From Streptomyces sp. CG4 (GTDB taxonomy: Bacteria > Actinomycetota > Actinomycetes > Streptomycetales > Streptomycetaceae): a stretch of 64,000 nucleotides of DNA. Shown piece after piece: positions 43,589 to 52,837 of this stretch (the first letter of the stretch is position 1; each line of letters begins with the position of its first letter). A program made the translations under genes and the position numbers. The notes beneath the pieces are model-generated. The model was given only the letters and a program-made list of their open reading frames with translations, did not search any database and was not told the DNA's origin. The DNA lies in the NCBI RefSeq assembly GCF_041080655.1, contig NZ_CP163525.1, forward strand, positions 8,990,001 to 9,054,000, given 5' to 3'.

Positions 43589-44758
43589 TCACGGCGGCAC
43601 CGCACGCGATGCCCGCAGCACCGCCCAGACCACGGAGACCAGCGGTACGGCCACCACGGCACCGATCACCCCCGCGATGATGCTGCCCGCGATCACCGAC
43701 ACGGCGACGACGAGCGGGTGCAGCCGTACCGCCCAGCTCATCACCAGCGGATGCAGCACATGGCCCTCCAACTGGCCGATCACCACGATCAGGGCCAGTA
43801 CGGCCAACGCCGTGATCGGCCCGCGTCCGGCCAGCGCGACGATCGTGGCGACGCCGAGCGCGACCGGCGAGCCGACCAGCGGCACGAACGCGGCGAAGAA
43901 CTCCAGCAGCGTCAGCGGCAGCGCGAGCGGCACCCGCAGCACGAGCAGGGCGATGCCGACGAGCACGGCATTGGTGGCGGCCACGATGATGATGCCGCGC
44001 GTGTACCCGGCGAAGGCCCGCCAGGCCGCCCGCCCCGCCCGGTCCCACCCCGGACGGGCACCGCTCGGCAGCAGATGGTCGCGCATCCAGCCCCACAGCC
44101 GCTCGCCGGAATGGATGAAGAACACCGAGGAGAACAGCGCGAGCGCGACCCCGGTGACCACCTCGACGACCCGGCCCAGTCCGCTGACGGCGCGGCTGAG
44201 CAGGCTGTACCGGTGCGTGGCGATGTAGTGCGTCACCTGGTTCTCCCACTCGGACAGCCGGCCCGGACCCAGCCGGAACGGCGGCCGCCGCAACCACTCC
44301 TCGATCCGGTGCACCCCGCCGCGGAACTCACCCGCCAGCCGGGTCGACTCGCCGGCCACCGCGTTGCCCACCAGGGCCAGCAGCGCCAGCAGGAGCAGCA
44401 GACTGCCCACCAGCGTCACGGCGACGCACAACGGCCGCGGCAGGAACCGGTCGAGCAGGTCCGTCAGCGGGCGCAGTACGGAGGTGACGATCAGCGCGAG
44501 GAAGAGGGCGACGGCGATGAGCTGGAAGCTGCCGAGGACGCTGAAGACGCCGTAGACGACGATCCCGATGAGGATGAGCCGCCAGGCATAGGCCGCCCCG
44601 ACGCGCAGCCAGGGCACCACCCGCTCGGCCGCCGGTACCGGCCTGGGGCGCGGGGCGGCCGCGCGCCGCACGGTGTACGCCGGCCGGCTGCCCGGCGCCC
44701 GCCCGCTGCGGCGTCGGCCGCCCGGCCGGGCCGCCCGCCGACGCGCATCGCCCACCAC
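43589..44758 (-). CDS. AI-2E family transporter (PerM/UPF0118)
   Basis: A 389-residue membrane protein with about 8 helices. Family blocks include LFLALIVTSVLRPLTDLL, a large central extracytoplasmic part, and the C-terminal VPLVGSPVALGVATIVAL and VIGQLEGHVLHPLVMSWAVRLHPL. Members export autoinducer-2 or act in Na+/H+ exchange, so the substrate is open. The N-terminus is a basic Arg/Ala/Gly tail. The GTG start has GGAGAGGAG upstream. Confidence 0.88.
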   Translation of the reverse strand: MVGDARRRAARPGGRRRSGRAPGSRPAYTVRRAAAPRPRPVPAAERVVPWLRVGAAYAWRLILIGIVVYGVFSVLGSFQLIAVALFLALIVTSVLRPLTDLLDRFLPRPLCVAVTLVGSLLLLLALLALVGNAVAGESTRLAGEFRGGVHRIEEWLRRPPFRLGPGRLSEWENQVTHYIATHRYSLLSRAVSGLGRVVEVVTGVALALFSSVFFIHSGERLWGWMRDHLLPSGARPGWDRAGRAAWRAFAGYTRGIIIVAATNAVLVGIALLVLRVPLALPLTLLEFFAAFVPLVGSPVALGVATIVALAGRGPITALAVLALIVVIGQLEGHVLHPLVMSWAVRLHPLVVAVSVIAGSIIAGVIGAVVAVPLVSVVWAVLRASRAVPP

Positions 44759-44931
44759 CGCTCTCGGCTCCTCTCCGCCACCCCGGATGACGGTCGGTCA
44801 CATGGGAGAACCGTAAGCACAGCTCGGGCACGGGGCGCGCGGAAGGCGCCCGCAGGCGGTTTCCCCCGGACGGCGACGTTTCGGCGCGGCAGGAGCGGTA
44901 CCATTCCCCGGCCCACGGCTTGCGGCGAGAC

Positions 44932-45651
44932 CTACGACGAGGCAGGCTGCCCCGGCCCACCGTCCGCGCCGTCGCCGGGAATCGCGCCGTTGCCGAGGAA
45001 CGTGACGGTCTCCGCGAGCGGTGCCCGGTCGATGCGGGCGAACGGCGCCGACGGGTCCGCGAAGCCGATCGACAGGCCCGCGAACAGGACCAGCCCCTCC
45101 GGCGGGGCCACCACGTCCGCGACCGTGCGGTGGTACACCGACCACGCCATCTGCGCACAGCTGTGCAGCCCCTCGGCGCGCAGCAGCAGCATCACCGTCT
45201 GCAGATACATCCCGAGGTCGGCCCACTGCGCCGCGCCCATGTCGCGGTCGATGTAGCACAGTACGAGGCACGGGGCACCGAAACACCGCCAGTTCGCCGC
45301 CACGGCCGCCCGGCGGGCCGCCGCGTCGCCGCGCCGGATCCCGAGCGCCTCGAAACGCCGGGCGGCCGCCGCCGACCGCCGCTCCCGGTAGGGGGACCCC
45401 GGCTCCGGCGGATACATCCGGTACTGCCGCTCGTCCCCCGGATCACCGGCCTCGGCGCGCTCGGCGGTGCGCTTCTTCAGCTCGTTCAGCGGGGCGCCGG
45501 TCAGCACATAGACGTGCCACGGCTGGAGATTGCCGCCCGACGGGGCGCGCGCGGCGGCGGCCAGGACCCGGTCCAGCGCCGCGTGCGGGACCGGGGCGTC
45601 CGTGAAGGCCCGCACCGCCCGCCGACTCGCCACCGCTTCGTACACATCCAC
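44932..45651 (-). CDS. Nitroreductase family protein
   Basis: A 239-residue FMN-dependent oxidoreductase. The FMN phosphate motif SRRAVRAFTDAPVP and the PSGGNLQPWHVYVLTG loop are at the N-terminus. The C-terminal half has the LHSCAQMAWSVYH region and PEGLVLFAGLSIGFADP. It reduces nitro or quinone compounds with NAD(P)H. It is probably monocistronic. Confidence 0.9.
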   Translation of the reverse strand: MDVYEAVASRRAVRAFTDAPVPHAALDRVLAAAARAPSGGNLQPWHVYVLTGAPLNELKKRTAERAEAGDPGDERQYRMYPPEPGSPYRERRSAAAARRFEALGIRRGDAAARRAAVAANWRCFGAPCLVLCYIDRDMGAAQWADLGMYLQTVMLLLRAEGLHSCAQMAWSVYHRTVADVVAPPEGLVLFAGLSIGFADPSAPFARIDRAPLAETVTFLGNGAIPGDGADGGPGQPASS

Positions 45652-45794
45652 CCGTACGACCTCCTGTCCGACTCCGTCTTCCGCCGTACTGACGGAGGCC
45701 GGGGCGTGGATGTGACCGTCGCATCCTCACCCTGCCGTGACCTGCTCGTGGGCCAGGGAGGGAGGCCGGCTGCCGGACGGGGGCGGACGGCCCG

Positions 45795-46163
45795 TCACCG
45801 GCCCGGCGCCGGGGGTCCACCCACATCGGCGCATCGCCGGTGGCGTGCGATCGCCCTGCCGAGCTCGGTCCGCTGCGGTTCCGGGAACGTCCCGCCCTGG
45901 GCGCAGACCAGGATGTGCTCGGCGAACGTCCGCAGTTTGATGTTGGTGCGCAGGGAGACGTCCCGCAGCCCCCGCCAGGCCTCCTCCGGGGCGATTCGCC
46001 CGAGGACGACCACGGCTCCGACGGCCTGGTCGATCACCGCGTGCGAGGACACGGCGCGCCGCAACTGCTGGTTCTCGTGCACCAGCCGGTCGTTGTCCGA
46101 GACCAGTTCGGTGACGGAGAGCAGGGTCAGCGGCTGGTGCCGGGAGAGGGCGAAGAAGGCCAT
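45795..46163 (-). CDS. ANTAR domain RNA-binding protein
   Basis: A 122-residue protein. An N-terminal coiled-coil stretch (ELVSDNDRLVHENQQLRRAV) leads into an ANTAR domain (SSHAVIDQAVGAVVVLGRIAPEEAWRGLRDVSLRTNIKLRTFA, in parts). ANTAR proteins bind dual-hexanucleotide RNA hairpins and act as antiterminators. No GAF or receiver domain is attached, so sensing would need a partner. The ATG used gives a sensible protein but lacks a good Shine-Dalgarno; a longer frame is open upstream. Confidence 0.8.
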   Translation of the reverse strand: MAFFALSRHQPLTLLSVTELVSDNDRLVHENQQLRRAVSSHAVIDQAVGAVVVLGRIAPEEAWRGLRDVSLRTNIKLRTFAEHILVCAQGGTFPEPQRTELGRAIARHRRCADVGGPPAPGR

Positions 46164-46273
46164 GCCCGATTGACCCACCCGGACCCGAGGAATCGCGGCG
46201 CCGTCGCGGGGTAGGCGTCGGCGGCGGACCATCGAAGGACCCGGACACGGGCGGAGCGACGTGCGAGGTGTGC

Positions 46274-47011
46274 ATGGCAGGAGCGGGGCTCGCGGCACCG
46301 TTGTGGGACGTCCACAACGGACAAGGGGTGCGGCAGCTGGCCGAGCTGGGGCTGGCGCTGCTGCTGTCCAGCCTGATCGGCTGGGAGAGGGCGGCCCAGC
46401 AGAAGAGCGCCGGACTGCGCACGCACACGCTGGTCGGCATCGCGAGCGCGCTGATGATGGAGGTGTCCCAGCACGGCTTCACGGCGGTCCTCGGGCTGGA
46501 GCACGTCTCCTACGACCCCTCCCGGGTCGCCGCGCAGATCGTGTCCGGCATCGGCTTCATCGGCGGCGGCCTGATCTTCGTACGGCGGGACGCCGTGATG
46601 GGTCTGACGACGGCCGCCACCATCTGGCTGACCTGCGCGGTCGGTATGGCCTGCGGCGGCGGGCTGCCCATCCTGGCGCTGGCGGTGACCGCCCTGCACT
46701 TCCTCGTGGTGCGGGGCTATCCGCTCTTCACGTCCCGGCTGATCCCCGAGACGGCCGCCGCCGGCTTCGAGGCACGGCTGACCTACCGCACCGGGTCGGC
46801 GCTGCTGCCACGCCTGATGGAGACCTGCACCCGGCGCGGCTTCCAGATCGTGCAGGTCAAGGTCGAACGGCTGCCCGGCCGCACGGACGACGCGGCCCGG
46901 GTGCTGCTGAAACTGGAGGGCGCCGAGGATCCGACGGCGCTGGCTTCGGAGCTGTTCCACGAGGAGGGCGTGCTCGACGTCGAGGTGAGCGCCGCGGCGG
47001 ACGACGAATAG
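46274..47011 (+). CDS. MgtC/SapB family membrane protein
   Basis: A 245-residue protein. It shows the MgtC motifs LGLALLLSSLIGWERAAQQKSAGLRTH (in parts), RVAAQIVSGIGFIGGGLIF and VMGLTTAATIWLT, with about five helices, and a C-terminal ACT-like cytosolic domain (RGFQIVQVKVERL). MgtC proteins modulate Mg2+ adaptation and F-ATPase in pathogens. The role here is unknown. The ATG is preceded by GAGG. Confidence 0.88.
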   Translation: MAGAGLAAPLWDVHNGQGVRQLAELGLALLLSSLIGWERAAQQKSAGLRTHTLVGIASALMMEVSQHGFTAVLGLEHVSYDPSRVAAQIVSGIGFIGGGLIFVRRDAVMGLTTAATIWLTCAVGMACGGGLPILALAVTALHFLVVRGYPLFTSRLIPETAAAGFEARLTYRTGSALLPRLMETCTRRGFQIVQVKVERLPGRTDDAARVLLKLEGAEDPTALASELFHEEGVLDVEVSAAADDE

Positions 47012-47135
47012 CGGGTACGTCCGTCGGCGGCGTCCGCGGCGGGCGATCCGGATGGCGGACGGGACCCGACGCGGGCGGACGTTTCCGCGCGGCGGTGCTT
47101 CCCGCCGCCCCGGCCAGGCGCCACGATTCCATGTC

Positions 47136-48845
47136 ATGAACATTTTGCTCGTGGCCAGTGCGTTCAACAGCCTCTCCCAGCGGATGTACGCCGAACTGTC
47201 GGATCTCGGCCACCGTGTGGACGTCGTCCTCGCCTCGCACGGCGTGGAACAGGTCCGGGCCGCCGTACAGGAGCTGCGTCCGGAACTGGTGATCGCGCCG
47301 ATGCTCAGGACGGCCCTGCCCGAGGACGTGTGGCGCGAACACACCTGTCTGATCGTGCACCCTGGGCCGCCCGGCGACCGCGGCCCCTCCTCGCTGGACT
47401 GGGCCGTGGCCGAGCGGGCCCCCGAGTGGGGCGTGACGGTCCTGCAGGCGGAGGCGGCGATGGACGCGGGCGTGATCTGGGCCGCGGAGTCGTTCCCCGT
47501 GGCACCCGTCGGCAAGAGCGACCTGTACCGCAACGAGGTCTCCGACGCCGCCGTCACCGCCGTCCGCACCGCCGTACGGCGCTACGCCGAAGGCTCCTAC
47601 AAGCCCCGGCCGCAGACCGATGAGTCGATCAGCGTGGTCTGGCGCGATGCCTTCCGGCAGGAGCGCCGGCGCATCGACTGGGAGCGGGACGACACCGAGA
47701 CGGTCCTGCGCAAACTCCGGGGAGCCGACTCGCAGCCGGGCGTCCGGGACGAACTCCTCGGCCGGGAGGTGTTCCTGCACGGCGGGCACCCCGAGGACCG
47801 GCTGCGCGGCCACCCCGGCGAACTCCTCGCCCAGCGGGCGGGCGCCGTCTGCCGGGCCACCCGCGACGGCGCCGTCTGGATCCCGGAACTGCGCCCCCGC
47901 AAGAATTCCGGCGACCCCGCGCCCTTCCGCCGCCCGGCCGCCTCCGTGGTCGCCGCCTGGGAGCCCTCTCTCCAACTCCCCGAAGCGCCCGTCCCGCTGA
48001 ACCTGCCCGCCGACCGGCGCACCTGGACCGACATCCGCTACCGGCAGCGCGATGACGTCGGCTTCCTCGGCTTCTCCTTCCCGGGCGGCGCGATGAGCAC
48101 CGACCAGTGCCGGCGGCTGCTCGCCGCCTACCGGCACGCGCTCTCGCACCCCACCCGGATCCTCGTGCTCGGCGGGGACCGCGACTTCTTCTCCAACGGC
48201 ATCCATCTGAACGTCATCGAGGCGGCGCCGGACCCGGCCGAGGAGTCGTGGACCAACCTCCTCGCCATGGACGACCTGGTCGAGGCGGTCCTGCGGACCA
48301 CCGACCGGCTGGTCGTGGCCGCGCTCGCCGGCAACGCGGCGGCCGGCGGCGCCATGCTCGCCCTCGCCGCCGACGAGGTGTGGTGCCGTACCGGTGTCGT
48401 CCTCAACCCGCACTACCGGCGGATGGGCCTGTACGGCTCGGAGTTCTGGACGTACACCCTGCCCCGCCGCGTCGGAGCGGAGCACACCCACCGGCTGACC
48501 ACCGAGGCCCTGCCCGTCAGCGCCGCGTCCGCCGAACGGCTGGGCCTCGTGGACCGGCTCGTACCGGCCGCACCCAGGGCCTTCCCGGCCGAGGTCCAGG
48601 CGTTGGCGGCCGAACTCGCCTCCTCACCCTTCGTGGACGCACGGATCGCCGCCAAGTCCGCGGCCCGCGCCGCAGGCGAGGTCGAACGCCCGCTCGCCAC
48701 GTACCGCGAGGCCGAACTGGCCCGCATGCACGCCCTCTTCTTCGACCCGGAGGCTCCCTACCACGCCCTGCGCTCCGCCTTCGTCCGCAAGACCCCGTCC
48801 GGCTCGCCGCGGCCCCTGACCCCGCCCGCCGGAGACGTCCGGTGA
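47136..48845 (+). CDS. hypX: Hydrogenase maturation factor HypX (HoxX)
   Basis: A 569-residue two-domain protein. The N-terminal part is a formyltransferase-like domain (NILLVASAFNSLSQRMYAEL, VHPGPPGDRGPSSLDWA, LQAEAAMDAGVIW). The C-terminal part is enoyl-CoA hydratase/crotonase-like (ILVLGGDRDFFSNGIHLNVIEA, NAAAGGAMLALAADEVWCR). HypX makes the CO ligand of the NiFe site from formyl-tetrahydrofolate through formyl-CoA under aerobic conditions. It heads the rightward maturation operon and overlaps the protease gene by 4 bases. The ATG is chosen as the first codon giving the NILLV strand. Confidence 0.93.
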   Translation: MNILLVASAFNSLSQRMYAELSDLGHRVDVVLASHGVEQVRAAVQELRPELVIAPMLRTALPEDVWREHTCLIVHPGPPGDRGPSSLDWAVAERAPEWGVTVLQAEAAMDAGVIWAAESFPVAPVGKSDLYRNEVSDAAVTAVRTAVRRYAEGSYKPRPQTDESISVVWRDAFRQERRRIDWERDDTETVLRKLRGADSQPGVRDELLGREVFLHGGHPEDRLRGHPGELLAQRAGAVCRATRDGAVWIPELRPRKNSGDPAPFRRPAASVVAAWEPSLQLPEAPVPLNLPADRRTWTDIRYRQRDDVGFLGFSFPGGAMSTDQCRRLLAAYRHALSHPTRILVLGGDRDFFSNGIHLNVIEAAPDPAEESWTNLLAMDDLVEAVLRTTDRLVVAALAGNAAAGGAMLALAADEVWCRTGVVLNPHYRRMGLYGSEFWTYTLPRRVGAEHTHRLTTEALPVSAASAERLGLVDRLVPAAPRAFPAEVQALAAELASSPFVDARIAAKSAARAAGEVERPLATYREAELARMHALFFDPEAPYHALRSAFVRKTPSGSPRPLTPPAGDVR

Positions 48846-49408
48846 CACCGCGCCTCCTGGTGGCGGGCGTCGGCAACATCTTCCTCGCCGACGACGCCTT
48901 CGGCCCCGAAGTGATCCGCGCCCTCGACGAGCGCCCGCTGCCGCCCGAGGCACGGGTGCACGACTACGGCATCCGGGGCATGGACCTCGCCTACGACCTG
49001 CTCGACGGGTACGACACCGCCGTCCTGGTCGACACCGCGCGCCGCGGCCACGACCCCGGCACCCTCTGCCTGATCGAGGCCGAACCGCCGGACGGCACCG
49101 CCGTGCCCGAGGCCCACGGCATGGACCCGGCGAAGGTGCTGGCCCTGGCCACCCGCCTCGGTGACGAGCCCCTGCCCCGCGTCCTGGTGCTGGCCTGCGA
49201 GCCCGAGGTGCTGCCGGCGGGCGACGCGGACCTCCAGCCGGGGCTCAGCACACCGGTCCGGGCAGCGGTCGGCCGGGCCGTCGACGCCCTGCACACGCTG
49301 ATCCCGGCCCTGCTCGCCGACCCCGCCGCGCCCGCACCCCCATTGGGCCACCCGGTGGAATCCGCGCCCGCGCGCTCGGCTGCGCTGCCCGGCACGGCGG
49401 CCCGGTGA
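48842..49408 (+). CDS. Hydrogenase maturation endopeptidase (HyaD/HybD family)
   Basis: A 188-residue nickel-dependent protease that cleaves the C-terminal tail of the hydrogenase large subunit after metal insertion. The N-terminal motif LLVAGVGNIFLADDAFGPEV with the metal-binding Asp/Glu and the DYGIRGMDLAYDLLDGYD block are typical. The substrate is presumably the large subunit encoded at 57.0-58.8 kb, which has a tail after its last metal ligand. GTG overlaps the hypX stop. Confidence 0.92.
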   Translation: MTPRLLVAGVGNIFLADDAFGPEVIRALDERPLPPEARVHDYGIRGMDLAYDLLDGYDTAVLVDTARRGHDPGTLCLIEAEPPDGTAVPEAHGMDPAKVLALATRLGDEPLPRVLVLACEPEVLPAGDADLQPGLSTPVRAAVGRAVDALHTLIPALLADPAAPAPPLGHPVESAPARSAALPGTAAR

Positions 49409-49481
49409 GCGGAAGATCGTTGAGGTCCGGGCCGCACGGAAGCGTCCCGGGCCCCGCCGCCGCACCCGAGGAGCAGCGCCC

Positions 49482-50204
49482 ATGTGCCGGTCCGACGTCA
49501 GACAGGCCGTCCTGGCCAAGAACGACGACCTGGCCGCTGGGCTGCGCGACGACCTCGCCCGGGAGGGCGTCACCGTCGTCAACCTGCTGTCCAGCCCCGG
49601 CAGCGGAAAGACCGAACTCCTCGGCCGGGTCCTGGCCCGCGCGGTGGAACAGGGCGTCCCGGTGGCCGCCCTGACCGCCGACCTGGCCACCGAGAACGAC
49701 GCCGTACGGCTGGCCCGCTCCGGCGCCCCCGTGCAGCAGCTCCTCACCGACGGACTGTGCCACCTGGAGGCCCGCCAGCTCCGCGCCCGGCTGACCGGCT
49801 GGCTGCCGGCGGACACCTCCGTGCTCTTCGTGGAGAACGTCGGCAATCTCGTCTGCCCGGCCGCCTACGACCTCGGCGAGACCCTGCGGGTCGTGCTCAT
49901 GGCGGTCACCGAGGGCGAGGACAAACCACTGAAGTACCCGACCGCGTTCGGCTCCGCCCATCTGGTCGTGATCACCAAGACCGACCTCGCCGAACCGGCC
50001 GGCTTCGACGAGAGCGCCTTCCGGACCAATGTGCACCGGGTCAACCCGGGCGTGCGGATCGTACGGTCCTGCGCCCGTACCGGCTCCGGAGTCGGCACCC
50101 TCCTGGACCGCGCCCTCGCCGCCCGGGACGGCACCCTGCACCGGCCGCCCCTCGCGCCGCATCCGCACGGCCACCACCACACCAGCGGCGCTCCCGCCGT
50201 ATGA
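49482..50204 (+). CDS. hypB: Hydrogenase nickel incorporation GTPase HypB
   Basis: A 240-residue SIMIBI GTPase delivering nickel. It has a P-loop SSPGSGKTELL (residues about 38-48), ENVGNLVCPA and the ITKTDLAEP guanine motif. The metal-site cysteine corresponds to that in DGLCHLEA. The N-terminal CxxCGC nickel motif of E. coli HypB is missing, but the C-terminal tail contains a histidine patch (HPHGHHHTSG). It overlaps hypF by 4 bases (ATGA). Confidence 0.95.
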   Translation: MCRSDVRQAVLAKNDDLAAGLRDDLAREGVTVVNLLSSPGSGKTELLGRVLARAVEQGVPVAALTADLATENDAVRLARSGAPVQQLLTDGLCHLEARQLRARLTGWLPADTSVLFVENVGNLVCPAAYDLGETLRVVLMAVTEGEDKPLKYPTAFGSAHLVVITKTDLAEPAGFDESAFRTNVHRVNPGVRIVRSCARTGSGVGTLLDRALAARDGTLHRPPLAPHPHGHHHTSGAPAV

Positions 50205-52543
50205 CCGCCCCCGCCACCGGCCTCGTGCGCCGCCGGATCACCGTGCGGGGAACCGTGCAGGGCGTGGGCTTCCGGCCGTATGTGCACCGGCTCGCCGCCG
50301 GCCTCGGCCTGTCCGGGTTCGTCGGCAACACCGGCGACGGCGTGCTCGTCGAGGTCGAGGGGCAGACGGACGAGGTCGACCGCTTCTGCGCCGCGCTGGC
50401 CGAACAGCCGCCGCCGCTCGCCGCCGTGAGCGGCATCGCCGGTGAGAACCTGCCCGTCACCGGCGACACCGGTCCCTTCGCGATCCGCTCCACCGAGCGG
50501 GCCGGGGGCCGCACCCACCTGCCGCCGGACACCGCGACCTGCGCCGACTGCCTGCGCGAACTGGCCGATCCGGCCGACCGCCGGTACCGGCACCCGTTCG
50601 TCACCTGCACCCACTGCGGCCCGCGCTTCACCATCGCCATCGCGATGCCGTACGACCGCGTGGCCACCACCATGGCCGGCTTCCCGATGTGTCCGGACTG
50701 CTCCCGCGAGTACGCCGCCCCCGCCGACCGGCGCTTCCACGCCCAGCCGGTCGCCTGCCCCGGCTGCGGGCCGCGGCTCACCCTGATCCCGGCCCTGAGC
50801 GGCCTGCGAGCGGCACAGGGCGCGAACGCCCTCGCCACCGCGCGGGCGCTGCTGGCCGCCGGCCGGATCGTCGCCGTCAAGGGACTCGGCGGCTACCACC
50901 TGGCCTGCGACGCCACCGACGAACGGGCCGTGGCCACCCTGCGCAGCCGCAAGGAACGGGGCGGCAAGGCCTTCGCGGTGATGTGCGCGGACCTCGCCAC
51001 CGCGGAGCGGCTCGCGGTCCTCTCCGCCGCCGAGCGGGCCGCGCTGACCAGCGCCCGCCGCCCCATCGTGCTGCTCCGCAGACGCACCGCGGCGCACGGC
51101 CTCCGCCTCGCCGGCCAGGTCTGCCCGGGCAACCCGCACGTGGGCCTGCTGCTGCCCTACACCCCGGTCCACACCCTGCTGTTCGGCCTGCCCGGCGATC
51201 CGCCCGGCCCCCGGACGCTGGTGATGACGAGCGGCAACCGCTCCGGCGAGCCCATCGTCACCGACGACGCCGAGGCGCTGACCCGGCTGGCCGGACTGGC
51301 CGACGCCTGGCTCACCCACGACCGGCCCATCGCCGCGCCGTGCGACGACTCCCTGCTGCGGGTGCGCCCGGACGGCACCGAACAGGTCCTCAGACGCTCC
51401 CGCGGCTACGTCCCCCGCCCGCTGCGCCTCCCGGTCCCGGTCCGCCCCACCCTCGCCATCGGCGGAGACCTGAAGAACGTCCCGTGCCTCGGCGAGGGCG
51501 ATCACGCCTGGTTCGGACCGCACATCGGTGACATGGGCGCACTGGCCACCCTGGAGGCCGCCGAGCGTGCCGAGCGGCATCTGATCCGCCTGACCGGCGT
51601 CAGCCCCCGGCTGGTGGCCGCCGACCGGCACCCCGGCTACCACTCGACGGGCCGGGCCCGGCGTCGCGCCTCGCGGATGCCGCTGCGGCTGGTCCAGCAC
51701 CATCACGCCCACATCGCCTCCGCGATGGCCGAGCACGGCCTGCCCGGCACCACCCCGGTGATCGGCGTCGCCTTCGACGGCACCGGATACGGCGACGACG
51801 CCACCGTGTGGGGCGGTGAGATCCTGCTCGCCGACTACACCGGCTACCGGCGCTTCGCCCACCTCACCCCGGCCCCGCTGCCCGGCGGCGACGCCGGCGT
51901 GGCCAACCCCTGCCGGCTGGCGCTGGCCCGGCTGTGGGCGGCCGGTGTGGCCTGGGAGCCGGATCTGCCGAGCGTTCGGGCCTGCACGGACGGCGAACGC
52001 ACCGTGCTGCGGCAGCAGTTGGAACGGCAGGTAGCGTGTGTGCCGACGTCCAGCATGGGCCGTCTGTTCGACGCGGTGTCGTCCCTGGCCGGTGTGTGTC
52101 ACCGGGCGGGATACGAGGCGCAGGCCGCGTTGGAGCTGGAGGCGGCGGCGCTGGCGGCCAGGGACGCGGACGGTGTGGCGTACCCCTTCGGCCTCACCGG
52201 TGCGGACGTCCTCGCCTGCGATCCCACGCCGATGCTGAGGGCCCTGCTCGCGGACCGGCGGCGCGGCATCCCCGCACCGGTCCTGGCGGCCCGCTTCCAC
52301 CGCGGCGTCGCCCGGGCCGTGGCCGAGATCTGCCGGCGCGCCCGCGCGGAGACCGGACTGACCACCGTCGCCCTCACCGGAGGAGTCTTCGCCAACGCCC
52401 TGCTGGAGGAGGAGACGGCCGCGCTGCTCACCAGGGACGGGTTCGCGGTCCTGCGGCACCGTGAAGTCCCCCCGAACGACGGAGGGCTGGCGCTCGGTCA
52501 GCTCATGGTCGCGGGAACGGCAACCCACCACGAGACGGAGTGA
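50201..52543 (+). CDS. hypF: Carbamoyltransferase HypF
   Basis: A 780-residue protein that converts carbamoyl phosphate to the thiocarboxamide precursor of CN ligands. Domains in order: acylphosphatase (RGTVQGVGFRPYVHRLA), two zinc fingers (TCADCLRELADP, CTHCGPRF, CPDCSREY, CPGCGPRL), a YrdC-like domain (RIVAVKGLGGYHLACDA) and a Kae1-like carbamoyltransferase (QHHHAHIASAMAEHG, AFDGTGYG, LTGGVFAN). Complete and of normal length. Confidence 0.96.
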   Translation: MTAPATGLVRRRITVRGTVQGVGFRPYVHRLAAGLGLSGFVGNTGDGVLVEVEGQTDEVDRFCAALAEQPPPLAAVSGIAGENLPVTGDTGPFAIRSTERAGGRTHLPPDTATCADCLRELADPADRRYRHPFVTCTHCGPRFTIAIAMPYDRVATTMAGFPMCPDCSREYAAPADRRFHAQPVACPGCGPRLTLIPALSGLRAAQGANALATARALLAAGRIVAVKGLGGYHLACDATDERAVATLRSRKERGGKAFAVMCADLATAERLAVLSAAERAALTSARRPIVLLRRRTAAHGLRLAGQVCPGNPHVGLLLPYTPVHTLLFGLPGDPPGPRTLVMTSGNRSGEPIVTDDAEALTRLAGLADAWLTHDRPIAAPCDDSLLRVRPDGTEQVLRRSRGYVPRPLRLPVPVRPTLAIGGDLKNVPCLGEGDHAWFGPHIGDMGALATLEAAERAERHLIRLTGVSPRLVAADRHPGYHSTGRARRRASRMPLRLVQHHHAHIASAMAEHGLPGTTPVIGVAFDGTGYGDDATVWGGEILLADYTGYRRFAHLTPAPLPGGDAGVANPCRLALARLWAAGVAWEPDLPSVRACTDGERTVLRQQLERQVACVPTSSMGRLFDAVSSLAGVCHRAGYEAQAALELEAAALAARDADGVAYPFGLTGADVLACDPTPMLRALLADRRRGIPAPVLAARFHRGVARAVAEICRRARAETGLTTVALTGGVFANALLEEETAALLTRDGFAVLRHREVPPNDGGLALGQLMVAGTATHHETE

Positions 52544-52546
52544 CCC

Positions 52547-52837
52547 ATGTGTCTGGCAGTGCCCGGCAAGGTCGTGTCCATCGACCATCGAGCCGACCCC
52601 ATGACCGGGCTGATCGACTTCGGCGGAGTGCGCAAGCGGGCGTGCCTCGAGTACGTGCCCGACGTACGGGTGGGGGAGTACGTCATCGTCCACGTCGGCT
52701 TCGCCCTGCAGCGCCTGGACGAGGAGTCGGCCCGGGCGTCCCTGGAGCTGTTCAAGCAACTGGGGCTGCTGGAAGAGGAGTTCGGGGATGCCTGGGAGCA
52801 GGCGGCCCGGCAGGAGAGCGGGAGTGAGGCCCGGTGA
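52547..52837 (+). CDS. hypC: HypC/HybG/HupF family chaperone
   Basis: A 96-residue OB-fold chaperone that carries the Fe(CN)2CO moiety with HypD to the large subunit. The essential N-terminal MCLAVPGKV is present (Cys2). Central DFGGVRKRACLEYVPDV and VHVGFALQRLDEE are typical. It follows hypF by 3 bases and overlaps hypD by 4. Confidence 0.95.
   Translation: MCLAVPGKVVSIDHRADPMTGLIDFGGVRKRACLEYVPDVRVGEYVIVHVGFALQRLDEESARASLELFKQLGLLEEEFGDAWEQAARQESGSEAR

Noticed and set aside
48842..49408. Possibility that this protease processes a second hydrogenase
   Set aside because: Only one large-subunit gene is in the window, and it has a matching cleavable tail; no evidence for another enzyme.
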